From contig CM055102.1 of assembly GCA_029204225.1 (NCBI GenBank), forward strand, positions 2,740,718-2,804,717: DNA of 64,000 nucleotides, read 5' to 3'. The position numbers were made by a program, and so were the translations under genes. The notes beneath the pieces were generated by a model. The model was given only the letters and a program-made list of their open reading frames with translations, made no database searches and had not been told where the DNA came from. Numbering within the stretch: position 1 is the stretch's first letter; every line of letters begins with the position of its first letter. Below, in pieces: positions 55,081 to 64,000 of this stretch. Source of the stretch: Diphasiastrum complanatum. Its lineage: Eukaryota; Streptophyta; Lycopodiopsida; Lycopodiales; Lycopodiaceae.

Positions 55081-56690
55081 CTTATGTATGATAATTCATT
55101 GTTCTAGTCCGTACAATGGCCGTACTACAAAAGTACTCACATGTGGGATCTCATACATATAAGAAAAATACACAAGAATCCACTATATCATCACCAAAAT
55201 GCAAAAATTGGATGTAGAACCCAAAGATATATCTTCCATAAGAATGAATAAGAGAAGAATGAGAGAGATGTCCCACACTTGTATGCTTATTTATAACAGC
55301 CTCTTGCCCTATTTGGATGCCTTTGCTCAAGCTTATCAACTTATGGAAGGTTATAGATCTCTTCCAAACCCTAGATCTAACATGACTAGACTCAATGCAT
55401 CTCTACTAACCAATTAGACTAGGTCCAAATTCGACCTTATCAACTTGCCTAAGTTTTCAAAAATAGTAAATACACTATTATTAGGCCTTATTAACTTTAT
55501 AAAGTCTATCTCGAATTTGAAAATGCATATTAGCCTCAAAATTGCCAAATAAGTTCAACATAATTGATATAGAGAATAGTGTCCACATTGGATGCTTCAC
55601 AATTTCTTAGATCAATTTTACATATCACGATGTAACTAGAACTTGAAGAACCAAATAGAATGTAAATGCCATGATTCCACCTTTGAACTCTCTGGAAAAA
55701 TATAGCAACCAAATAATAAATGTGAGTAATCAACCAATTCTTGCATGTCTCCTCCATCTTTGTCCTTCTCCACCAAGAAAATCAATGAGTGAGCATCCAT
55801 TGCCATCTTGCCACAAGAAACCATCAACCCTTGGAAATTTATGAGTAAAAGAGTACAATAATGATGCTAATATAGCTCAACATGACTCCGTATAACTAGT
55901 AGGTAGCACTAGTCCATCTTCAAGATCTACTTGACACAAGAAAATGACCATAGATTCACTAAAAAATGACAATCTCCAAGTATTGACACCACATAGCTCA
56001 ACACTTGAGAACTTAGCCATGAATGAGTGATATAATGAGCCTCTATTAGCTTCATTTCCATCAGCAAAACCAGCGAAGAATTCTAGTACAACTCCAACAT
56101 CAAAATGATGCAAAACAATGTAACTAGTTTCACCATATCTTGACTCATTTGCACACACTCGCATGAAGTTGCTCAAACATGAGATAGAACAAGTAAAGTA
56201 AACTTGAAAAAACATTTCTTTCTGCTCTCTTGACTTACTTGAGTCTTCAAATACCTACAAAAATAGATCCAAAGTATCTTTGCCATTTGACTTCCCTTTG
56301 ATGCTCTTGACTAGCTCCAAATTGCCACCTTTCCTTTTGTGTTGTTGAAGCCCTTCAAGATCAACCTCTTGTCTTCATCTTGACCATAAATGTCATTGAA
56401 TAAGACCTATTTTCCAGATCCATTAGTTGCTTCCATTCCTTGAAAACCACCATCCACTTGCATAGCATCATCTACACAAGAAGATGAACCAAAACATGTG
56501 AGTAAGGCAAAGTTTGTACCTTCAACTTTGCTTACCCTTCTCATCATATGTAAGCCTAGATGGATTTTGTCTTCCCCTTTATGATCTTCTTAGAGCTTGA
56601 CTTGGAGAGGCATATCCACCACCATCATCCAAAGAACCATCTTCATCACCACCAAAAATGTTAGATTGAACAACATTAACAACATTTAGT
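55081..56690 (-). other. possible LTR-like and unidentified coding debris, minus strand
   Basis: A 112-codon minus-strand ORF (56,215-55,877; SLYHSFMAKFSSVELCGVN) and a further broken minus-strand path (MQVDGGFQGMEATNGSGK near 56,470-56,410) look like decayed coding sequence. I cannot place them in a family. It sits just upstream of a plus-strand copia element. Confidence 0.3.
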
Positions 56691-56806
56691 ACTATTTTGA
56701 TATCAGAGCGAAAAGCTCTAATACTTGATATCTTTCGCGATATCAAATTGATATCATATTATTCAGTTCCTTTCATCCTTTCAGTATCAGATAATCGATT
56801 TTTCTG

Positions 56807-57770
56807 TTGTTGGCATCACTACATCTTAGCGTCATCGATACAATCGATAAGGCTAAGTTCCATATGGATTTTCAAAGTAAAGAAGGTCTTATCACAAACA
56901 AGCTGAATGGATCCAGTTATCATTTATGGAAATTTAAGATGAAGACTTTGCTAATCGCCAACGAGTTGTGGGATGTTGTTATAGGTATCGAAGTGAAACT
57001 TAAAGACGACACAGAAGACTCAAAATGGAAATCAAAGGATGGTAAAGCTTTCGCACTTATTATCCTCAATATATCAAATACTCAAATTGGCCACATAGCT
57101 AAAGCTAAAACTTCGAAAGAAGTTTGAGACATCCTGAGCTCACTATATGATGTGAGAGACGTAACTACTAAGTTACATCTTCGAAGGAAATTCTTCACAC
57201 TCAAGATGTCGAATAGTGATTCTCTTCAGAATCATATTAACCAGTTTAAGAATCTCTTGCAACAGATGACACCTGTCGGATTAGTCATAGACGATCAAGA
57301 CACAATCATGACATTGCTTTCAAGCATGCCCTTTACATATGAGAACTGGGTGATGATCATCACGACACACTCAGATTTAACTCTTGCCAGAGTTATCACT
57401 ATGTTGTTGCAAGAAGAGAAGTCAAGACACTTTGTCTACCTCTTCGTCTCATGCTCTATATGTCAACAAGGGCTCAAAACGACAGAAGCAGAAAAGCTCT
57501 AAGCAGTCTGTATCGAATCAGAAATAGACTCAAAGTCAAGAACAATCATCAAATCCACATTCGTCGAAAAAGAAGATGTTTTGCAAGTTTTGCAAATGCA
57601 ATAACCATGAGATTCGAGATTGTCGAATTCTCAAAGCAAAGAATGCAGCCAAGCAACCTGATCAACAAGCAAATATAATTATAGCATCTCCTGAAGTCGA
57701 AATGAACGAAGGCGCTTTTATGGTCAAGGACAAATACATGAATTCGAATGATTAGTGATTTCTGGATTTC
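56807..57770 (+). pseudogene. copia gag with CCHC knuckle
   Basis: ITNKLNGSSYHLWKFKMKTL and ANELWDVVIG start gag. A stop near 57,125 precedes KLHLRRKFFTLKMSNSDSLQ and FKNLLQQMTPVG (UBN2-type capsid). After a frame change the knuckle CKFCKCNNHEIRDC (C-X2-C-X4-H-X4-C) lies at about 57,580-57,622. In copia gag this protein packages the element RNA. Confidence 0.87.
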
Positions 57771-58950
57771 GGAGCTACTCAACACATGACGAATTATCGT
57801 GAGATTTTCCAATCCTATACGCCTTACAACACAAAGAAGTATGTTCATCTTGGTGACGATAGTACTCACACTATCGAAGGTGAAGGTACTGTAAGATTGA
57901 GATTCCAGCATGATCAATTCAAAATATTGTCAAAAGTCTTGTATGTTCCTAGACTCTCTAAAAATCTGTTATCAGTAAGTAGAATTACAGATTTAGGTCA
58001 TAAGGTGGAGTTTGAGTCTGATCAATGTAGAATTATCAATAGGAGCAATAAGATCCTTGCACTCGACAAGAGACATGGATACTTATATGGATTGGCACAT
58101 TGTTATTCTGATTCTAGTCAAGCCTTGAAAACCTCTATTCTTGTCAATAAAGCATTACTATGGCATCATCGCTTAGGACACTTGAATTATGCATCTATTT
58201 CGAACATGTCCAGGCAATCCCTAGCACTTGATCTCAACTATCCTTCTAGTAAAGTGGATCTCCTTGTCTGCCATAGCTGCATCCTTGGAAAGCAGACTAG
58301 GATTCCTTTTAGATCAAGTCATAGGCATGCAACAAAAGGTCTGTTAGATGTTGTTCATACATATATATGTGGACCTATGCAAACTCCTTCATTGCTAGAT
58401 GCAAAGTATTTCATTACCTTTATTGATGAATTCTCTAGAAGAACAGCTGTTTACTTCATTAAATAGAAATCAAAGGCTTTCATCAAGTTTAGACAATTCA
58501 AAGAGCATGCTGAAAATCAAACTGATGAACGAATCAAAGCACTGAGGTCAGATAACGGGGGAGAATACATCTCCACTAAATTCAAGGAATATTGCCTTAA
58601 CAACGACATTGACAACATTACATTACCTCCTACTTGCCTCAGTCAAATGGTCTTGCTGAGAGAAAGAACAAAACCTTAGTCGAATCGGCAAAGTGCATGT
58701 TATCACATGCGACACTTCCGAAGTCCTTCTGGGCTAAAGCTGTTTCAACAACAACCTATATTCAGAACATATGTCCTACTAAAGGTCTCTCAAACAAAAT
58801 ACCATTCAAAGTTTGGACAGGTACCAAACCTCTTCTATCAAACTTACGAGTTTTGGGATGTACTACTTATGCGCAGATTCCTCATGATCTCAGGAAGAAG
58901 CTCGACTTCCAGAGCATCAAATATATTTTCATCATGCACTTATCAGCATA
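57755..58950 (+). pseudogene. copia protease and integrase
   Basis: WFLDFGATQHMTNY is the protease site, with DSG altered to DFG. LWHHRLGHLNYASISNMSRQ and CHSCILGKQTRIPF form the pre-integrase zinc region. The core begins VVHTYICGPMQTPS, where the first Asp region is changed (usual D/S-D..CGP). It continues ITFIDEFSRRTAVYF, RSDNGGEYISTKF (second Asp) and PQSNGLAERKNKTLVESAKC (Glu) across two breaks. It ends around KLDFQSIKYIFI. Confidence 0.88.
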
Positions 58951-58954
58951 ATTG

Positions 58955-59390
58955 TATTGTGGTCCGATTGTTGTTTTACAACATTATTATACGGATTCGC
59001 TACTGTTCTACATATTTGCATTCTTGTTGAATGAAATTAACTCTCACTCCTCTTACGCAAACATCCTTATAAAGAGAAATGTATGGCTGTCTCTAACGCC
59101 TAAATTATTTCTACATTCTCTTCATATTAGATTATCAGCATTAGAGGATTGCATGGCTGTCTCATATGCCTAATCATTTCTGCAATCTCTCTTTCACAGC
59201 AGTCTAAGACTCCTACACTGATAATCTTATTCAGCACAAAAGAATAGCTCCCAATCTCCGTTCTCTAAGTAATCCACGATTATGTTAACACAGTTATTAC
59301 TATTCTTTCATTATTGTCTTTTATCCGGTTGGTATCTGTAGTAGCTGACAATCTCCATACAGTCAGCGCACTCACCCAACAGATGTAGTA
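58955..59390 (+). repeat. probable LTR between copia and gypsy debris
   Basis: Noncoding stretch with a TATA-like CCTTATAAAGAG (59,067-59,078). A duplicated block ATGGCTGTCTC..GCCTAA lies at about 59,083 and 59,153. It ends shortly before TAGTATCAGAGCTGA (about 59,387), a degraded PBS-like site. Boundaries are inferred from this layout only. Confidence 0.45.
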
Positions 59391-59446
59391 TCAGAGCTGA
59401 TAATTTCTATTTCACGAACCAACATCGTGCCCAATATTTTTCAAGT

Positions 59447-59900
59447 GTAATGTCAGCTATGCTTAATGAGATAAAGAAGGGCAAAGAAATGGAAACGAAA
59501 GAATGGCAAGCATCAATGCGGGCCATGAATCACAATCAATTTGACCTCACCAAAGAGATGAGAGATGGGCTAACACAACTCGAAGTCAAATTTGAAGAGC
59601 TGGAGACAATGCACCTCTTCCACTCAAACCAAGAGATATACCAGCATGAAACATGGAGGGCCCGAAGAAAATTGCCAATGTAACATCTCCGCCAGCCTTC
59701 AAAGAGGAACGTGATGTTCAGGTTGTGGAGGATTGGTTGTTTCACATGGACCATTACTTTTGGTTGATGCACATTCATGAAGAAGAAATAGCTGATTTGG
59801 CTTTGGCATATTTTGAATGCTACTCAACAAACTGGTACCAAGTGGCAAGGATGCTTCGGTCATGGGACACATTACAACGAGGCCCATCAGGGTGAAGTAG
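59447..59900 (+). pseudogene. Ty3/gypsy gag N-terminal fragment
   Basis: Frame 1 (MSAMLNEIKKGKEMETKEWQ; EMRDGLTQLEVKFEELE) is coiled-coil-like. After a shift, VQVVEDWLFHMDHYFWLMHI and ALAYFECYSTNWYQVA resemble the gypsy capsid start (DV..WL..ME.YF). It follows a PBS-like site, so it probably belongs to an element whose pol is lost. The following 60,000-60,080 is GC-richer and unassigned. Confidence 0.6.
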
Positions 59901-60437
59901 GCAAATGGTAGGCCGCAATAGGTGGTCGTAGGGCCTGTAGGCCACAGACATGGTAGGGATGTGGGCGACAGGCTGCAAGTGCAGCGATGGCAGGTAGCCA
60001 GGGCATCGAGGAGCTGTGAAAGACCACCGGTGCCTAAAACAACAAGTCCGCCGATGGAGATAACGAAGGAAAAGTTTGGTCAAATAGAAACAGCAGGGAC
60101 TCTTTGGACTAGTGATTATGTCATCTCCCCTTGCTTCTTTTTAAGGAGGCTGATAAACTCATCCATCTATAAGCTATTCGTTATTTCACTTTGTACTCTG
60201 TAAAAAGTCTTTAATCTACGGTTAGTTTTTAGAAAAAAAAAAGTGGCATCACTTCAATTTCACAATACATTATGAATTTGCATGTCCATAATAAGTTGAT
60301 TTTGAGTCATGAAAAGTAAAAGAAGTGTAGGCCCAAATTCTCTTAGCCATGTGACTAAATTTCCAAGAGGAACTTTTATGCTTGGGAAAGGATTTTTAGG
60401 TGATCTTTCCATTGAGTCCAATCTTCATTCAATTATG

Positions 60438-60525
60438 CTTCTTGGTTTCCAAGGGGAGGCTCGAACCTGGGACCAAAGAAACTTTGGATGCCAAGCCAAC
60501 CAACTGAGCCAACCCTGTTGGGTAT
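60438..60525 (-). mobile_element. tRNA-like retroposon with 16-bp target duplication
   Basis: The minus strand carries a pol III-type box A (TGGCTCAGTTGG, complement of 60,500-60,511) and box B (GGTTCGAGCC, complement of 60,458-60,467) at tRNA-like spacing. The 88-bp unit is flanked by perfect direct repeats TCTTCATTCAATTATG at 60,422-60,437 and 60,526-60,541. This fits a very short SINE or a retroposed tRNA. It is not a working tRNA, since no consistent acceptor stem is visible. Confidence 0.75.
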
Positions 60526-60541
60526 TCTTCATTCAATTATG

Positions 60542-62200
60542 GCTAGTACTCAATAGAAAGGTCACACCTTTGCTTGGACCTCAACATATTGTACCTGTCA
60601 TTTTTATTCTAGGTGATCCAACTTCTATGGGGGAGAATGAATTAGCCAAACATCAAGCCATAGATGAGCAAGTGGGTCACTCAAAAGGTCATTGAATAGG
60701 GATTGGATGTTAAATACTTTTTATGACCTCTTGCATTTAAAGAGTTTCAATTTACAAATTAGGGTAAAGAATTTCAGGTGACCTTTCCATCAAATTCAAT
60801 GGTCATTCAATTAAGGCATGCGTTGATTATTTGCTTGTTTCACCTTATGAAAAAGTCACTAGAAAATCTTATCCCAAGAATAAAGGATGGCATTCTATCC
60901 AATTTTTTAATAAAAAGAAAAACGGCTTTCAACTTTTTGTGGCTTTTTTTTTATGGGCCACCCATTTAGAGTTTTTATGGGCTGTGATATGCTTGGAAAA
61001 CTTCTTCACAATAGTAGTTGCATCTAGATTTTTTTGCAGCATGTCATGCCATTTTCTTACTCATGAAATTAGTGATTTTTTTAAGGCTTTCGCGTCACCT
61101 CACCCAACATAATTTGAGAGCACTTTTTGAGATCATCTTTCAACAAAACCTTTTGGTTGGAAGGTGCCTCGAATCTTCTAACTATACTAAAATTCAGAAA
61201 AACTTATTGCCGCCAAAAATCTTGGAAATAGATTTCAACAAGTGGAAGCCTATGGTCTACCACCCTTCCATTGACGGAACAAAGGGCCTGCCTGGGCTTT
61301 GTTCTCCGCAAGCTTGTATATCCGTAAAGCACTACTAAAAAATTTGCTTTGTATTCCAAAGCAATCTTAATCAGCAGAATATAACAGCTGTATCAATTTG
61401 ACGTATCAGAGAAACCTTACAACCTGTAAGGTTCCTCTTGAAAACCTGTTTTACCACTAGGTAAATTCACACATCCTTTTACCAACAGTAAAAACTTAGA
61501 ATCACACTCTTGCGCTCAGAACCTCGTGCGCTGAGAACAGTGTGCGCTCAACACTCAGAACAATGTGCGTTCAGAACAGTGAAATAGAGAAATGTGCGCT
61601 CAAAACAGTGAAAGAGAGAAGGCAAAAATTTTTACTACTACTGTACGATGGGGAAGGCCCACAGGCAGGGGCCTTCCCCTATACTTAAGTCCCTTCCTCT
61701 CCTCAAGATCGGGAGTGCTCAAGGAGTTAGATCTTGATTGTAGCATTTTTGAAAAGTTTCACAAGCATAACCTTATAGTGTTATGTCATTACGAGGAAAG
61801 TTAACCTTCCTATAGCACATTAAATAGAATTTAACACTCCAAAATATTACTATGTTGTGGAACTGGTTGGGTTTCCCTGGTTTGGCACAAAGTCTGGCTC
61901 GCCGATAAGTTTGACATTACAAATGATCTTTCCACTTTGGGGGATGGCCCATCTTAGGGAGGCCATTATTTACTAGGATGTTTGGGGCCATTTGCATGCC
62001 TTTCAGATTGAAGAGATTCGTTTACTTTGAACTTTCATACTACAATAATGTTAAACAATGACCCTTCAAATGAAAAGAGAGAGAAGATTTGGACAATTTT
62101 GGTATATTTTCAGAAAAAGAAAACCTAGTGTGAAATTTGACTTTTCAAATTGACATTTGAAGAATAGGCGTATTTTTTTCAGGTTGACAGCTTGTTGAAG
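60542..62200 (+). other. unassigned intergenic DNA upstream of the PYL gene
   Basis: Contains a minisatellite of GTGCGCTCAGAACAGTG-like units (61,513-61,614) and a small palindrome ACCTTACAACCTGTAAGGT (61,414-61,432). No gene recognised. It should include the PYL promoter, but I cannot identify defined elements. Confidence 0.5.
61513..61614 (+). repeat. short minisatellite
   Basis: Irregular repeats of (G)TGCGCTCA(G/A)AACAGTG, four to six units with small indels. Confidence 0.75.
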
Positions 62201-62229
62201 TTTCTGGTCTTCTTTGAAAGGCAAACATT

Positions 62230-62560
62230 GCAACCTCGCCCAATCTTTTCCATCCATCGCTATTTCTTCTTCTCGCTCTCTCCCTCCTCCTCCTCCTCCT
62301 CCTCCTTCTGTCGCCTCGCCCAACAAATGCTTTTGTCTGCCTCCGTTTGATCTGATAACCACGCGAGCTGGGCGATGCAAATCATCCTTTCCAGTTTACT
62401 GATCCACATACAGCCAGAATCTTGAGCCGATCTATTGTTTAGATTCGGCGTGCTAATAATTTTTGTGTTTGATTAATTTTGTAATCTGATCCAAGAATCT
62501 GAAGTGGGTAGTAGTGCTGCGCTCCTGTTGTTACTGTTGCTGTTGTTGCAGGATCCAAAT
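62230..62560 (+). promoter_or_regulatory. putative PYL 5' UTR
   Basis: Pyrimidine-rich leader with a (TCC)n run (62,279-62,305) ahead of the ATG at 62,561. TTGTTGCAG at 62,543-62,551 looks like a splice acceptor 9 nt before the ATG, so a 5' UTR intron is possible. No matching donor was fixed. Confidence 0.4.
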
Positions 62561-64000
62561 ATGGTGGCTCGGGTTTCCGATGAGAGATTCAACAACCCCA
62601 TTTTCAAGGTATGCGTGCTGCTCTAAATTGGTTTTTGGCTTCAAATGTTTTATTCCATTCCTAGTCGATTTTGTTCAATGAGAGCTGTTGTATTTGAAAT
62701 CAGCATGGTCATGCTTTCTTGTTTGAACACTAGAAGCATATTCTCTTACTGTTTTGGCTTGAAATGTTTTGTTGCATTCCTAGTCGACTTGTTTCAAGAA
62801 AAGCCGCTGTATTTTTTTTCTGTTGTATGTCCTCATTTGTGTGTGGCTAATTGGGGTAATAATTGCTGTATTTGAACCATCATAGTTGTGCAGCTTACTC
62901 GTCTTAAAACTATTGCATATGGTCTTGGCTTTATGTCTTGAAATATTTTGTTGCAGTCCAAGTCGGCATGTACAAGTGTTGCTGATGTATAATAATATGG
63001 TCTTACTGTTTTGGCTTGATAAAATTTGTTGCATTCATAAAAGCTTCATCTTCATGCTTGCTTGTCTGAAAACTACGATATTAGGCTCTTGGTTTTATGG
63101 CTTGAAATATTTGGTTGCATTTGAAGTCGACTTGTACAAGCGTAACTACCTAATTCGAATTTTCATGTGCATTGAAATATGAAAACTATATAATAATATG
63201 CTCTTAGTTTTTTGGCTTGAAACTTTTGGTTGCATTCCAAGTCAAACTTCTGCTGTATTTGATACTTCATGTTAATGGTTTCTTATCTAAAAATTGTAAT
63301 ATTGATCGTGCAGCAACAGCTTATTTCGTCCTCGTTTTTGGCAGATCTATGGAGAGCCTGGTCATTCTCGCTCTGTACTGAATGAAGCTCGCAGCCGTCT
63401 TTCTCTATCAGGCATAGAAGAGCTCAACGAGGCAGATATCATAGAAGCTCACGATGCGATTTGGCAATATCATACACATACAATTCACCCTCATCAGTGC
63501 ACCTCTGTTTTGTTACAGAGAATCCAAGCACCAGTCCATGTTGTTTGGTCGATAGTTCGGAGGTTTGATGCACCTCAGCTGTACAAGCGATTTGTCCGCA
63601 GCTGCGTAATGACCGGTGATGGTAAGGTGGGAAGTATGAGGCATTATACTGTGGTATCCGGGCTGCCTGCTGCTTCCAGCACTGAGCGTCTAGAAGTCCT
63701 TGACGATGAAAAACATGTTCTCAGCTTCAAAATCGTTGGGGGAGAGCATCGCTTACGTAACTATCGTTCTATCACAACAGTGCATCAGGACCAAGCAGAA
63801 GGAAATATCGGAACCTTTGTCGTAGAATCTTACGTTGTCGATATACCTGAAGGCAACACGATGGAAGAAACGTGCATTTTTGCAAACACTTTGGTGAGAT
63901 GCAACTTACAATCACTTGCTAAACTTGCTGAAGAGCGTGCTTCCCTGAATGCAAATGTGTCCCCAGCAGCAGCAGCAGCTAAACTTTTCAAGAACACTAT
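62561..64000 (+). CDS. PYL: PYR/PYL/RCAR abscisic acid receptor, 3'-incomplete
   Basis: Exons 62,561-62,608 (MVARVSDERFNNPIFK) and 63,345-64,000+, joined in phase 0; 234 residues are visible. These START/Bet v I-fold receptors bind ABA and then inhibit clade A PP2C phosphatases, releasing SnRK2 kinases, in cytosol and nucleus. Seen here: the lysine that contacts the ABA carboxylate (LYKRF, Lys97), gate SGLPAA (121-126), STERLE glutamate (Glu130), latch HRL (151-153) with NY (Tyr156), and a C-terminal helix IFANTLVRCNLQSLAKLAEE with its Asn203. The pocket set is complete, so it should be a competent receptor. A poly-Ala stretch (CAG-type repeat, 63,966-63,981) lies near the end. The ATG follows a splice-like CAG; no other in-frame ATG is nearer the conserved region. 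Confidence 0.96.
62609..63344 (+). other. PYL intron 1, built of degenerate repeats
   Basis: Donor AAG|GTATGC; acceptor TTTTTGGCAG. About six diverged units start near 62,637, 62,757, 62,937, 63,012, 63,099 and 63,214. Each opens TTGGCTTGAAAT.TTTTGTTGCATTCC and often continues AAGTCGACTTGTACAAG. Unit spacing is 75-180 bp. Confidence 0.75.

Larger units (their letters stand above)
56697..58960 (+). mobile_element. Ty1/copia element, gag to mid-integrase, plus strand
   Basis: A PBS-like TTGATATCAGAGC lies at about 56,697-56,709. Gag, knuckle, protease and integrase follow; RT and RNase H are missing. Frames are broken at about 57,126, 57,500, 57,755, 58,465 and 58,640. It is related to the fragments at 47.7-49.3 kb. 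Confidence 0.88.

Noticed and set aside
56807-58960. Host gene with zinc knuckle
   Set aside because: Order and motifs (UBN2-type gag, CCHC, protease, integrase) show a copia polyprotein.
60438-60525. Functional tRNA gene
   Set aside because: Boxes A and B are present, but no convincing acceptor stem or anticodon arm is seen, and perfect target duplications show it is a retroposed copy.
61413-61433. ACCTTACAACCTGTAAGGT palindrome as a terminator or operator
   Set aside because: It is short, in intergenic debris with no adjacent gene in range; probably chance.
62066-62380. 104-codon minus-strand ORF with a Gly run
   Set aside because: The Gly run is the reverse of the (TCC)n tract in the PYL 5' UTR; no other support.

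Overview
The window is nuclear DNA of a land plant. Spliced genes with GT-AG introns, Ty3/gypsy chromoviruses, Ty1/copia elements, LINEs and a plant-type ABA receptor all point there. Introns of up to 18.5 kb packed with decayed retroelements suggest a large-genome vascular plant. A fern or other non-seed plant is my guess, but the sequence does not prove it.

Layout. (1) About 1-32,390, plus strand: the gene for the large (alpha/beta) subunit of transcription factor IIA. Ten coding exons are visible, from one encoding LWELKMM at 2,425 to the stop at 32,385-32,387; the N-terminal exon or exons lie upstream of the window. The intron at 6,235-13,085 holds three head-to-tail copies of one LINE family. 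The intron at 13,675-32,192 (18.5 kb) holds GC-rich hairpin repeats, a Ty3 element nested inside the LTR of a relative, a minus-strand relative, a second chromovirus and copia debris. The start of the window (1-1,290) carries the 3' end of another Ty3 copy and two more LINE tails, probably inside an upstream intron of the same gene. (2) About 32,400-62,200: intergenic, AT-rich and almost wholly retroelement wreckage (copia pieces at 37-40, 45.7-46.2, 47.7-49.3 and 56.7-59 kb; LINE pieces at 36.5-37, 40.7-42 and 50.9-51.6 kb; a gypsy gag piece at 59.4-59.9 kb; a tRNA-like retroposon at 60.4 kb), with satellites and duplications. (3) About 62,250-64,000, plus strand: a PYR/PYL/RCAR abscisic-acid receptor gene, running to the window edge.

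The two host genes are unrelated in function (general transcription; ABA sensing). Apart from them I found no coding sequence that I would defend as a working host gene. All retroelement ORFs seen are broken.

The most unusual features: a LINE family that ends in a conserved hairpin + AATAAA + (CT)n tail, with new copies starting exactly at the end of an older copy's (CT)n tract; a Ty3 family whose LTRs end in AGTTA...TAACT rather than TG...CA, with a clean self-nesting event (target duplication TTTGG); an in-place inversion inside LINE ORF2; a GC-AG intron in the TFIIA gene; an 88-bp tRNA-like retroposon with a perfect 16-bp target duplication; and an ABA-receptor intron that looks built from repeated copies of one module.
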